Of a stretch of 64,000 nt of DNA, positions 44,590 to 53,214 are shown in pieces (position 1 is the first letter of the stretch; each line of letters begins with the position of its first letter). The position numbers and the translations under genes were made by a program. The notes below the pieces were generated by a model. It saw only the letters and a list, made by a program, of their open reading frames with translations. It had not been told where the DNA came from and ran no database searches. The stretch comes from UBA6168 sp964423205 (GTDB lineage: Bacteria; Bacteroidota; Bacteroidia; Chitinophagales; Saprospiraceae), in assembly GCA_964423205.1 (NCBI GenBank), contig CAYRDX010000001.1:1-64000 (forward strand), read 5' to 3'.

Positions 44590-45120
44590 ATGTCAGCTTC
44601 AGATTTTAATATTCAATTCCAGGAAAGAGCCTTGATGCTGAACTCATTTGCTTTCAGCCTTACACGCAATGGGGAAGATGCACGGGATCTGTTTCAGGAA
44701 ACTGCCTTCAGGGCATTCAAAAACATTGAAAAATTCAGTGCGGGCACCAACCTGAATGCCTGGTTGATGACCATCATGAAAAACATCTTCATCAACAATT
44801 ACCGCCGCAGGAACAGGCAAAAAACCACCCTTGACGGAACTGATAATCAGTTTTATATCAACACCGGAGAGAAGACTGCAATAAATGAAGGCGGCAGTAA
44901 GGTCATGATGGAGGAACTGGAAACTCTTGTAGAGGAATTGGATGAGCCACTGAGAATTCCTTTTCAAATGCACCATGAGGGATACAAGTACCAGGAAATA
45001 GCCGATAAGTTTGAATTGCCGCTTGGTACTGTGAAAAGCAGGATTTTCTTTGCCCGCAAAGAGTTGAAATCCAAATTGGAAAAGCGTTACGGAATAACCG
45101 ACCTGTCTTCTCTGAATTGA
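44590..45120 (+). CDS. ECF-type RNA polymerase sigma factor
   Basis: 176 residues. Region 2 (LNSFAFSLTRNGEDARDLFQETAFRAF... NLNAWLMTIMKNIFINNYRR) and region 4 (LDEPLRIPFQMHHEGYKYQE, LPLGTVKSRIFFARKELKS) are complete. No anti-sigma gene is adjacent; instead a CarH-like regulator and a remnant of crtI follow, the arrangement seen in carotenoid loci of Bacteroidota where light and B12 control the operon. Confidence 0.92.
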   Translation: MSASDFNIQFQERALMLNSFAFSLTRNGEDARDLFQETAFRAFKNIEKFSAGTNLNAWLMTIMKNIFINNYRRRNRQKTTLDGTDNQFYINTGEKTAINEGGSKVMMEELETLVEELDEPLRIPFQMHHEGYKYQEIADKFELPLGTVKSRIFFARKELKSKLEKRYGITDLSSLN

Positions 45121-45207
45121 TGGCCTAATTATTTAGTTTTGTTCAAAATTTGTTGTGAATATCTAAACAAACCGAGTGGAACGCAACAATTAAATTCTAT
45201 ACCGACA

Positions 45208-46089
45208 GTGAATTATTCCATAAAAGATCTTGAACGAATTTCCGGTATCAAAGCGCATACCCTGCGAATTTGGGAGAAGAGATACGACATACTCACCCCG
45301 GAGCGCTCTGATACAAATATCAGGACTTACGGCGATGATGATGTTCGTAAGTTGTTGAACGTAAAAACCCTGCTCGACGACGGATGGAAAATTAGTCATG
45401 TCGGCGAATTGGATGCTGACTCTCTGCAAAATGAAGTTCGGAAATTGTTCGAATCCAGTAAAAACGGCAAGCCTGACTATGAACCTTACATCAACGCCCT
45501 GACTGCCGCCATGCTGGACATCAATGAACGGGAATTCGACCGGGTATTCAACAGCGCCACAACGAGATTTGGCCTGGTGGAAACCATTATGCAGGTTGTA
45601 AACCCTTTCCTCCAAAAAGTTGGATTGATGTGGTCGGTTTGGGAAGTTCATCCGGGTCACGAACACTTCTCCAGCAACGTCATCCGTAAAAAACTTTTTG
45701 GAGCTATTGATCAGCTAATGCCAGTAGCTCCAAAGTCAGGGAGGTTTCTGCTGTTTCTGCCTGAAGGTGAGTACCATGAAGTGGGATTGTTGTTCGCTAA
45801 TTATTGGTTGCGTACCCAGGGTTACGAAGTGATTTATCTCGGCAGCAATGTGCCTTTGGACTCACTCATTGATGTTTCGCAATTTAAAAAGCCCGACTTT
45901 TTACTTACGTTTTTCATTGCAAACAGAGTGGAAGAAGAATTAAATGAATACATCAGGCAACTCAGTGAAAGATTTACACAACAACAAATTTTCATAGCTG
46001 GAGAACCTGTTCTGCTGTCGCAACTGTCAATACCTGTCAATATTAAAGCTCTATCTAAACCAGAAGACCTGATAAGAATTTTTCAATAA
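45208..46089 (+). CDS. MerR-family, B12-binding photoreceptor regulator (CarH/LitR type)
   Basis: I choose the GTG at 45208 (first residues MNYSIKDLERISGIKAHTLR), 293 residues; an upstream TTG at 45139 adds unlikely sequence. The MerR winged helix fills about 1-70. The cobalamin-binding four-helix bundle has the W-x9-EH signature (Trp142, Glu152, His153), and the Rossmann B12 domain has E-x-H-x-x-G (Glu188, His190, Gly193), the lower axial ligand site. In CarH these residues bind adenosylcobalamin and light breaks the tetramer, releasing DNA. All are present, so the sensor looks functional. It sits after a sigma gene and before a dead crtI. Confidence 0.88.
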   Translation: MNYSIKDLERISGIKAHTLRIWEKRYDILTPERSDTNIRTYGDDDVRKLLNVKTLLDDGWKISHVGELDADSLQNEVRKLFESSKNGKPDYEPYINALTAAMLDINEREFDRVFNSATTRFGLVETIMQVVNPFLQKVGLMWSVWEVHPGHEHFSSNVIRKKLFGAIDQLMPVAPKSGRFLLFLPEGEYHEVGLLFANYWLRTQGYEVIYLGSNVPLDSLIDVSQFKKPDFLLTFFIANRVEEELNEYIRQLSERFTQQQIFIAGEPVLLSQLSIPVNIKALSKPEDLIRIFQ

Positions 46090-46175
46090 TGTCGGTGTTG
46101 CCCCTTAATCTAAACCCTATAACCATCTAACTTCTAAATTTTCAAACTGATTTAATCAAGTCAAACCTTCATTGC

Positions 46176-47103
46176 ATGCAAAAAGTCGCCGTAATCGGTT
46201 CTGGCTTTGCTGGCCTGTCTGCTGCCTGCCATTTAGCTAAAAAGGTTTTCGAAGTAAGCATCTTCGAAAAAAACGACAGTATTGGTGGACGTGCACGTCA
46301 GTTTCAAGTGGAGGGTTTTACCTTCGATATGTGACCAAGCTGGTATTGGATGCCCGATGTTTTTGAGTCATTCCTTGCGGATTTTGGACATAAGGTGGAA
46401 GACTTTTTCGAGTTGGTAAAACTGGATACTGGATTGTCATCAATTTTGAAAACGAAGAGCAAATCTCAGTGCCGGCTACAATGGATGGCCTGTACAATAT
46501 GTTTGAAAACCTCGAACCCGGCAGTGCTGAGAAATTGAAACATTTCCTGAAGGAAGCCAAATACAAGTACGAAGTCGGTATGCGTGACCTCGTTTATCAA
46601 CCGGGTCTGAGTTTGATTGAATTTGCGGATGGTCGCCTCCTGAGAAGCCTTTTCAAAATGGGTGTTTTTCAGTCTTTTAGCAAATATGCCCGCAAGTACT
46701 TCAAACATCCACACCTGATTCAGTTGATGGAATTTCCCATGTTGTTTCTCGGTGCCATGCCAAAGGACACTCCGGCACTGTACAGCCTGATGAACTACGC
46801 TGCATTGGAACAGGGTACCAGGTATCCAATGAGCGGTATGTACATAATGATTGAGCCACACGCCGAAGCCATTTACAAAACCCCAATTACCCCGAAAAAC
46901 CACTTTTTTACATCTGTTGCCCCTCCAAAACTGACCCGGCAGTGGCATTTGCAGGCATGGAGAACATGTTCCTGCTCGTGCCGCTGGCTCCTGGTCTTGA
47001 AGATAAGCCGCCACACAGAAACAATCTTCATGAAAAGGTAATGGACAGGTTGGAAAGCCATTGTAGCGAGGACATCTGCAACCGCATTATGTATCAGCGG
47101 TAA
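46176..47103 (+). pseudogene. crtI: Phytoene desaturase, heavily degraded
   Basis: The start MQKVAVIGSGFAGLSAACHL and FEKNDSIGGRARQF is a normal CrtI FAD-binding end. Lesions: GGA to TGA at 46332-46334 in FDMGPSWYWMPDVF (codon 53); a frameshift near 46435 within the LDTG/VINFENEEQ region; a normal central part (AYNM-type DGLYNMFENLEPGSAEKLKH...LGAMPKDTPALYSLMNYA); then an internal deletion joined near 46870, after which the C-terminal part CCPSKTDPAVAFAGMENMFL is in yet another frame; and loss of the last part of the protein after MYQR at 47101-47103. A working enzyme would have about 490 residues. The gene is unquestionably dead. Confidence 0.92.
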
Positions 47104-47129
47104 GATGGTGGCGGGGTTGATTTCCAAGG

Positions 47130-47240
47130 ACTGAGGAACTGAGGAACTGAGGAATTGAGTTTTCCGAAATCTTCAAGAGTTCGGAAAACTGAGAATCCCA
47201 AAAGCCAACAGCCAACATCCAAAAGCAAAAAAAACCGATT
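47130..47240. repeat. Low-complexity repeats and inverted repeat next to the dead transposase
   Basis: Three to four copies of the eight-base unit ACTGAGGA are followed by an 11-base inverted repeat AGTTTTCCGAA/TTCGGAAAACT (about 47158-47190). A short tandem run GCCAACAGCCAACATCC follows. None encodes protein; they may be remnants of the IS end. Confidence 0.55.
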
Positions 47241-47479
47241 ATACCCAATGAAAAGTTGTTTGCAAGTTTCAATTGGCTGAAACAATCCGAAAATTGAGTG
47301 TCAGAAGTGACTCCAACGCTGATTTATATTGTCCGATATTTTTAAAAAAGTCGAGGGCTGCCTCCCGAAATTCCGCATAATGTTCATAGAACTCCCTGAC
47401 GATGACGTCTGTCACTTCGTGGGCGTTCAATGAGCCGTTGATATTGACCTGCTTGCGACCCGGATTGGTGGGCGATTCA

Positions 47480-47499
47480 AAGCCGATAGCTATCGGCTT
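47480..47499. repeat. Palindrome inserted in the transposase (copy 1)
   Basis: AAGCCGATAGCTATCGGCTT is perfectly self-complementary. It interrupts the frame between WILQG and FESPTNPGRKQ, where intact relatives have no extra sequence. Confidence 0.9.
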
Positions 47500-47696
47500 C
47501 CCCTTGCAAAATCCAGCCATAATCCGGTCGGGTATTGTGCTGGGGATGCACGGCATCGTTGAAGTAAACGACTTCATGGTCATCCAGTTCATTGAACAGT
47601 TTTTCGAGTTCCTCTACGAATTCTGCTTGCTTTTCAGGGTCTGCTTTACAAGGAACGGCTTTTGTTTTTTTGTAAACAAAACCTAAGCATTGCAGC

Positions 47697-47715
47697 AGCC
47701 GATAGCTATCGGCTT
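47697..47715. repeat. Palindrome inserted in the transposase (copy 2)
   Basis: AGCCGATAGCTATCGGCTT, the same palindrome as copy 1, lies between the codons for GMVK and LLQCLGFVYKK. Removing it restores a continuous frame. Confidence 0.9.
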
Positions 47716-48100
47716 TACCATGCCCACACAAGTATAGAAAACACCGAAGGCGTGTCCTGCGTAGTCAACGACTTTATGCTCTTCTGTCAGTTTGCCAAGT
47801 GGATTGATGCGAGGTAAGCGATGAGGTTTGACTTGAGCCAGCCCTTTGTGTAGTGGAAAATGGTGCTCTCGTAAGTGCCTAAAGTCTCAGCAATGAACCC
47901 TACTGTACAGCCACTGTCGAGCATGAGTAGTACGGTGACCTTGATAAAAACTTTCTTGTCTTTATTCGTCTTCTGCAAAAATCGCAGCTGCTTCCGTGTC
48001 TGCTCATTCAAAATCATACGGCAAGTATAATCAATCTAATTTTTGATTTGAGGTCAGCTGATTAGTTTATTGCCAGGTAATTGGAGAGCCTCTAAAAATC

Positions 48101-48652
48101 TCAGACCGACAATCCCAACTCCTCCTCATTAGCCTGCAGCACGGGGATGATAAATCCGATGAGGTCCGTAAGCTCCCAGCCCAGCATTTCAGCGCCTTTC
48201 AGCACCTCCTCCCGGTCAACGGTGGCGGCAAAGGTTTTGGTTTTAAATTTTTTCAAAACGGAACGGGCATCCATTCCGTCGAGCCGGGTGGGCCTTATCA
48301 GAGAAGCGGCGATGATGAACCCCGTCAATTCATCAGCGGCAACTATGCATTTGTCGAGCAGCGTTTTTCGCTCCACATTCCATTTGGTGTAATGCCCGGC
48401 GATGGCGTGCGCAATTTCCTCTTCTCCCAGTGTCCTGAGTTTTTCCACTATCACCCTTGGGTGTTTGTCGGGATATTTCTCGTAGTCTGCGTCGTGCAAC
48501 ATTCCCGTGATGGCATAGGTTTCCACGTTTTCGCCGTAATGCTTGGCCAAGGCTTCCATGACGAGTTCGACACTGCGTGCATGACGGCGCAGGGATTCTG
48601 TTTTGGTCAGGTCGTAAAGGATATCGCTGGCTTCGTCTCTTGTCAGTGGCAT
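48101..48652 (-). CDS. HD-domain phosphohydrolase
   Basis: 183 residues with metal-binding HD motifs: LRRHARSVELVMEALAKHYG, GMLHDADYEKYPDKH and EEIAHAIAGHYTKWN. It belongs to the HDIG-type predicted hydrolase family. Substrate unknown. Upstream DNA carries the TTTGATGATGG-type repeat listed next. Confidence 0.85.
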   Translation of the reverse strand: MPLTRDEASDILYDLTKTESLRRHARSVELVMEALAKHYGENVETYAITGMLHDADYEKYPDKHPRVIVEKLRTLGEEEIAHAIAGHYTKWNVERKTLLDKCIVAADELTGFIIAASLIRPTRLDGMDARSVLKKFKTKTFAATVDREEVLKGAEMLGWELTDLIGFIIPVLQANEEELGLSV

Positions 48653-48654
48653 TG

Positions 48655-48725
48655 TTTGATATTGTTTGAAGGTGGTTTGATGATGGTTTGATGATGGTTT
48701 GAGTAGTTTGAATAGCTTGAAAGTT
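48655..48725. repeat. Tandem TTTGATGATGG-like low-complexity repeat
   Basis: Units such as GGTTTGATGAT, GGTTTGAGTAG and TTTGAATAGCTTGAA run between the HD and scpB genes. Similar TTTGAGGAG/TTTGAAGGTGG units recur at 51810-51910. Confidence 0.6.
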
Positions 48726-48878
48726 GCCTGTTAATATGGATTCCCTCGATATTAAAAGTTGTGATAATTGAGGGTGTTTTGATTTATGAAAAATTCAAAG
48801 TTTGTCAAATCTGTCCATCCGTGGTGAAAGGTGGCAAAATTTCTACTTTTGCCAAAATTTTATCCGAAACAACAGCAA

Positions 48879-49466
48879 GTGGAGAAACTGGCACAACACA
48901 TTGAGGGGCTGATTTTTGCAGCCGATACACCCATCACCTTTGAAGAAATTCAGAATTGTCTGGAAGAAACGTTCGGGCTTTCTTTTCATGCGGAGGAAAT
49001 TCACCATGCCATTACCCAGGTTTCGGAACGCTACCAAAATGAAAATTTTGCCATTGAGGTAGTAGAAATTGCTGACGGGTATCAGTTCATGACCAAAGGT
49101 ACTTTCCATCCGGCTATTGCCGTTTGGTTGAAACAAACCACTAAGAAACGGCTGTCGCAAGCTGCCTTGGAAACACTTTCCATCATCGCCTACAAACAAC
49201 CGGTAACCAAAACTGAAATTGAAGCCATCCGAGGCGTCAACTGCGATTACACTCTTCAGAAACTATTGGAAAAAGAGCTGGTTGCCATTACCGGTCGCAG
49301 TGAAGGCCCCGGCCGTCCACTGCTGTATAGCACCAGCTCCCGCTTTATGGATTACTTCGGGCTTAAGAGTCTGAACGACCTCCCCAAACCGAAAGACTTT
49401 AAAGAACCGGAAAACGAAATCGGAGAGAGGGCTCCGCTGGAGGAGGCGGTGCAGGAGGAGGAGTAA
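48879..49466 (+). CDS. scpB: Segregation and condensation protein B
   Basis: I choose the GTG at 48879 (MEKLAQHIEGLIFAADTPIT), 195 residues, because ScpB usually begins this way and a TACTTTTG box (48844-48851) lies about 28 bases upstream. The GTG at 48831 would put that box inside the gene. Two winged-helix domains are visible, with QAALETLSIIAYKQPVTKTE and ITGRSEGPGRPLLYSTS. ScpB binds ScpA and SMC in chromosome condensation. scpA is not adjacent. Confidence 0.92.
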   Translation: MEKLAQHIEGLIFAADTPITFEEIQNCLEETFGLSFHAEEIHHAITQVSERYQNENFAIEVVEIADGYQFMTKGTFHPAIAVWLKQTTKKRLSQAALETLSIIAYKQPVTKTEIEAIRGVNCDYTLQKLLEKELVAITGRSEGPGRPLLYSTSSRFMDYFGLKSLNDLPKPKDFKEPENEIGERAPLEEAVQEEE

Positions 49467-49572
49467 AAGTTGGCAGTTGGCAGTCTGAAGTTAGCAGTAA
49501 AAACACCTCGGGCTATGGCAAAATACCTTCTTAAGTGTAACTCCAGGGATATTTTCCAAGTAAAAATCCCCT

Positions 49573-49941
49573 TCACTTCTTAAAAATAAAGAACACCGCC
49601 AGCACCAGAAAACAGAAGCCAATGAAGTGGTTCAGCCGGAAAGTCTCATTCTTGAATACCATTAAAGAGAAAACTGTAAACACCACGAGCGTAATCACTT
49701 CCTGAATCACCTTTAATTCAACAAGGGAGAATGGCCCACCATTTTCTTTGTAACCCGCCCGGTTGGCCGGAACCATCAGCACGTATTCAAAAAAGGCTAT
49801 TCCCCAACTAATGACAATAATGGCGAATAGCCCCAAGTTCTCCGTCCATTTCATGTCCTTGAACTTCAAATGTCCGTACCAGGCAAAGGTCATGAAGGTA
49901 TTAGATAATAGGAGCAGGAATATGGTGGTCAATCCTTTCAT
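49573..49941 (-). CDS. DMT-like protein, DUF486 family
   Basis: 122 residues with four helices. MTFAWYGHLKFKD, WGIAFFEYVLMVPANRAGY and FSLVELKVIQEVITL are diagnostic DUF486 segments. Small membrane protein of unknown substrate. Confidence 0.88.
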   Translation of the reverse strand: MKGLTTIFLLLLSNTFMTFAWYGHLKFKDMKWTENLGLFAIIVISWGIAFFEYVLMVPANRAGYKENGGPFSLVELKVIQEVITLVVFTVFSLMVFKNETFRLNHFIGFCFLVLAVFFIFKK

Positions 49942-50150
49942 AGTCAGTGGTATTTGTTTTCATCCCGGGTGAAGGCAGGGTAAAAAAAGGGGCAAATTTA
50001 TTTGAATTTTTCGCCTTGAAAAGAAAATAAATAACTTCGCAGGGTAAAATTTGGCAGCAAGGGTTTCCGGGCTGCCTTTTGAATTTCTCAAATTTCTAAT
50101 AGACAAAAACGCCCTATGTCCTCAACAGGGGGATAAGAAAACCAAAACTT

Positions 50151-51818
50151 ATGATGCAAAAATTTCAAAACTATAAGCACCCCTATAGAATTGCCGAAAA
50201 ATATTCGGACAAGGTGGCCTATTTCAGCATGGAATTCGCCATCGATCAGGCTCTGAAAATTTATGCCGGGGGACTGGGCTTTCTCGCCGGATCGCACATG
50301 CGCAGTGCGTTTGCATTAAAGCAGAACCTGATAGGCATTGGAATCTTGTGGAAATTCGGCTACTACGACCAGACCAGAAACAGCCATGGTGAAATGGATG
50401 TGCTCTTCATGGAGCGCCATTATAACTTTCTCGAAGATACGGGAATAGAGTTCACCCTTCAGGTAAGCAATCATCCCGTCATCGTGAAGGTTTACTATTT
50501 AGCACCGGAGATATTTGGAACGGCCCCTCTTTTTCTTTTGTCAACCAGTCATCAGCAAAACGACCATCTTTCTCAGACCATTTGTCATAAGCTATATTCC
50601 AACAATGTGGAAACCAAAATAGCTCAGTACATGTTGCTGGGGCTCGGCGGAGCACGCTTGCTGGAAATCCTTGGTTACGAACCAGACACCTATCATCTCA
50701 ACGAAGCCCACGCTCTACCGGCGGTTTTTCACCTTTACCATAATAGCGGGGTTTTAGATGAAATAAAAAACAAGGTAGTATTCACTACTCATACCCCAAT
50801 TGAGGCAGGGAACGAAAAACATGACATATACCTTCTTGACAGGATGAATTTCTTTGGTGCTGTGGATTTGGATACCGTTCGCCGCATATCCGGAATTCAC
50901 GATGGTGTTTTCAACCAGTCTCTCGCCGCGTTGAGACTTTCACGACTCGCCAATGGAGTATCAACTATTCACGGAGATGTTGCACGCTCCATGTGGAATC
51001 AGTATCCGGGTATTTGCGAAATAAAACACATCACCAATGCCCAAAATCACGATTATTGGCATGACCCTTTTCTCGATAAGGCCATGCATAAAGGCAACGA
51101 CAATCATCTGGTCAAACGAAAAAAGGAGCTCAAAGAAGAGTTATTTACGATCGTAGCCGATCAAACAGGAAAGATATTCGACCCGGATGTTTTGACCATA
51201 GTATGGGCCCGCCGTTATGCAGGATATAAACGAGCCGAACTGATCGCGAGGGATATCAGGCGGTTTGAAAACATGGTCAGAAACCACAATCATCCTGTAC
51301 AGGTCTTATGGGCGGGCAAGCCCTATCCGAGAGATTTTGAAGCCATCAGCACCTTTAATTATCTGGTCAATTTGTCGAGGCGCTACGCTAATGTGGCTGT
51401 GCTCACTGGTTACGAACTGGCCTTGTCCAAAGCATTAAAACAAGGGAGCGACATTTGGCTAAATACACCCAGAATCCCAAGAGAAGCCTCTGGCACAAGC
51501 GGAATGACTGCAGCGATGAATGGCTCAGTCAACCTATCCACTCAGGATGGCTGGATACCTGAGTTTGCCAAACACATGCATAATTGTTTTCTCGTCCCCA
51601 AGGCTGACTCATCTTTGCCAGACGGCGTGGTGGATGATTTCGACTATAACAACATCATGTATTTGATGGAGGAGACGATTTTACCCATGTATTACAACAA
51701 CCCCAATGCATGGCTTTCTATTATGAAAAACAGCATGAAGGATGTATTGCCGTTCTTTGATTCAGACAGAATGGCGGAGGAGTATTATTCTAAGATGTAT
51801 GTTGTTGAAGGTGGTTAG
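50151..51818 (+). CDS. Alpha-glucan phosphorylase-like protein lacking the PLP lysine
   Basis: 555 residues related to the short GlgP family: KVAYFSMEFAIDQALKIYAG, GLGFLAGSHMRSAF, YHLNEAHALPAVFH, VFTTHTPIEAGNE and GSDIWLNTPRIPREASGTSG. In phosphorylases the pyridoxal-phosphate lysine is in GTSGMK; here it is GTSGMT (Thr453). The protein is also shorter than the classic 700-850 residues. It may therefore not be a PLP-dependent phosphorylase. Glucan binding or a transferase role is possible. No glg genes flank it. Confidence 0.75.
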   Translation: MMQKFQNYKHPYRIAEKYSDKVAYFSMEFAIDQALKIYAGGLGFLAGSHMRSAFALKQNLIGIGILWKFGYYDQTRNSHGEMDVLFMERHYNFLEDTGIEFTLQVSNHPVIVKVYYLAPEIFGTAPLFLLSTSHQQNDHLSQTICHKLYSNNVETKIAQYMLLGLGGARLLEILGYEPDTYHLNEAHALPAVFHLYHNSGVLDEIKNKVVFTTHTPIEAGNEKHDIYLLDRMNFFGAVDLDTVRRISGIHDGVFNQSLAALRLSRLANGVSTIHGDVARSMWNQYPGICEIKHITNAQNHDYWHDPFLDKAMHKGNDNHLVKRKKELKEELFTIVADQTGKIFDPDVLTIVWARRYAGYKRAELIARDIRRFENMVRNHNHPVQVLWAGKPYPRDFEAISTFNYLVNLSRRYANVAVLTGYELALSKALKQGSDIWLNTPRIPREASGTSGMTAAMNGSVNLSTQDGWIPEFAKHMHNCFLVPKADSSLPDGVVDDFDYNNIMYLMEETILPMYYNNPNAWLSIMKNSMKDVLPFFDSDRMAEEYYSKMYVVEGG

Positions 51819-51915
51819 AGGAGTTTGAAAGTGGTTTGAGGAGTTTGAAGGTGGCCTGCCCCGAAATCTCGGGGTTTGAGGAGTTTGCCCCGAGTACTCG
51901 GGGTGAAGGGTTAGA
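51805..51915. repeat. TTTGAGGAG repeats with two GC-rich hairpins
   Basis: Units of the type GGTTTGAGGAGTTTGAAGG lie between two stems: CCCCGA/TCGGGG around AATC (51859-51874) and the perfect palindrome CCCCGAGTACTCGGGG (51888-51903). They follow the phosphorylase-like gene and could act as 3' barriers. Confidence 0.7.
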
Positions 51916-52056
51916 AGGTGCTTTGAATGGCCGAATATTATATCCTTGAGGCAAGGTGGCTTGATAGCCAAAATGCATACTTGACCTGTTGTGCGACAGG
52001 CACGTAAGGGTTTATTATGGACTGAGATTATTCTGATTTGAGAGTAATGAAGAAAA

Positions 52057-52491
52057 TCAGGATTCGCTTTCTCCGGATTCTTCAGTTTCTTCCTTGGGCT
52101 CTTCCATGGTCAAAAAACCACGTTCGTTCAAAAAGATGAACCAACGGATAATTTTTTTAATATCGCTGATGTGAACCCGGTGCTGGTCGTGATTTGGAAG
52201 AATGACTGTGAAATACTTTCGAAGTTCATCAGGTTTGGAATCTGGAGATGGAATTGGGTTCGCTTCCAGGTTGTCCAGGATTGACTGAAAAACACTTTTT
52301 AGCTCGGTTGCGTCATTGTCATCAGTATAAATGGATATGCTTTCTAGTGGTGAAAACTGGTGTTTGCGGACAGAGGCAAAGCGGACAGCACCGGTGTCGA
52401 TATCTTCCACGAGCATGCCGTTGTTGCGGTTGGCTGCAACCTTTTGGATTCCTGGCATGCCAGTGACTACGACTAAGTCTTTAATGTTCAT
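52057..52491 (-). CDS. DUF5606-like protein
   Basis: 144 residues. NIKDLVVVTGMPGIQKVAAN, LVEDIDTGAVRFASVRKHQF and HISDIKKIIRWFIFLNERGF are typical of this Bacteroidota family. The tail is Glu-rich. Cytosolic, unknown function. Confidence 0.8.
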   Translation of the reverse strand: MNIKDLVVVTGMPGIQKVAANRNNGMLVEDIDTGAVRFASVRKHQFSPLESISIYTDDNDATELKSVFQSILDNLEANPIPSPDSKPDELRKYFTVILPNHDQHRVHISDIKKIIRWFIFLNERGFLTMEEPKEETEESGESES

Positions 52492-52611
52492 ATTTTCTAG
52501 AATTAAGTGGTTGAACGAGTTTCAACCTGCTGTGAATTCAAAACCCGGAACAGTTTATTAATGGGTTTTGTTTTTGGCCGGTCAAAGGTATAAAAAATCA
52601 ATTTTCAACTT

Positions 52612-53175
52612 ATGCTGTTACAATTTTTCAAAGCAATACACATTGTTGGTTTCGTTTCCTGGTTTGCCGGATTGTTTTACCTGGTGAGAATGTTTGTTTA
52701 CCATGTTGAGGCGATGTCAAAAGAAGAACCTGCAAAGGGTATCCTGACTGCCCAGTTTAATGTTATGGAGTGGAGGGTTTACCGAATAATCTGTAATCCG
52801 GCACTCGTTATTACGGTCATATCGGGAACTGGCATGTTCCTTTCCTATCAGTCAAACTGGATTTTGGAAAACCATTGGATGCATATCAAGTTGCTCTTGT
52901 TGGTCATCCTTATTGCCTATCACTTTTATTGCCGCACCATCATAATGAAACTTGAAAAGGAGCAAAGTCCCTACTCATCCGATGGCTACAGGCTTTTAAA
53001 TGAAGTGCCAACATTGGTATTGGTGGCGATTGCCTTGCTCGCTATTTACAAGAACGCACTTAACCTGCTTTATGCTATACCTGGAATGTTGGTGTTTTTT
53101 GCTTTCATTTACCTCGCCACCAAATTGTATAAAACTTTCAGAATTATGGAAGATTCAGAGAAGGCACGAAAATAG
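52612..53175 (+). CDS. hemJ: Protoporphyrinogen IX oxidase, HemJ family
   Basis: 187 residues, four to five helices. KAIHIVGFVSWFAGLFYLVR has the conserved histidine in helix 1, FLSYQSNWILENHWMHIKLL the conserved His/Lys region, and a polar EVPTLVLVAIALL segment precedes helix 4. HemJ oxidises protoporphyrinogen IX in heme synthesis. Confidence 0.85.
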   Translation: MLLQFFKAIHIVGFVSWFAGLFYLVRMFVYHVEAMSKEEPAKGILTAQFNVMEWRVYRIICNPALVITVISGTGMFLSYQSNWILENHWMHIKLLLLVILIAYHFYCRTIIMKLEKEQSPYSSDGYRLLNEVPTLVLVAIALLAIYKNALNLLYAIPGMLVFFAFIYLATKLYKTFRIMEDSEKARK

Positions 53176-53214
53176 CTTTGTATTGTCCGTCATAATAAAG
53201 AAAAGCATAAGCCC

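Larger units (their letters stand above)
47269..48017 (-). mobile_element. IS630-family transposase remnant
   Basis: Minus-strand pieces in several frames together make an IS630 transposase: N-terminal helix-turn-helix (MILNEQTRKQLRFLQKTNKD, GFIAETLGTYESTIFHYTKG), then VYKKTKAVPCKADPEKQAEF, then VVYFNDAVHPQHNTRPDYGW (DDE catalytic region), then GRKQVNINGSLNAHEVTDV and the ending LLTLNFRIVSAN. Frame breaks lie near 47810 and at two inserted copies of a palindrome. The N-terminal part is also shortened. It is inactive. Confidence 0.88.

Noticed and set aside
46332..46334. TGA in crtI as a recoded glycine codon
   Set aside because: TGA serves as an ordinary stop in many genes here (recR, the GT2 fusion, recG), and crtI has further independent lesions.
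46466..47014. 182-codon minus-strand frame
   Set aside because: It is antisense to the CrtI-like sequence, which is recognisable residue by residue on the plus strand.
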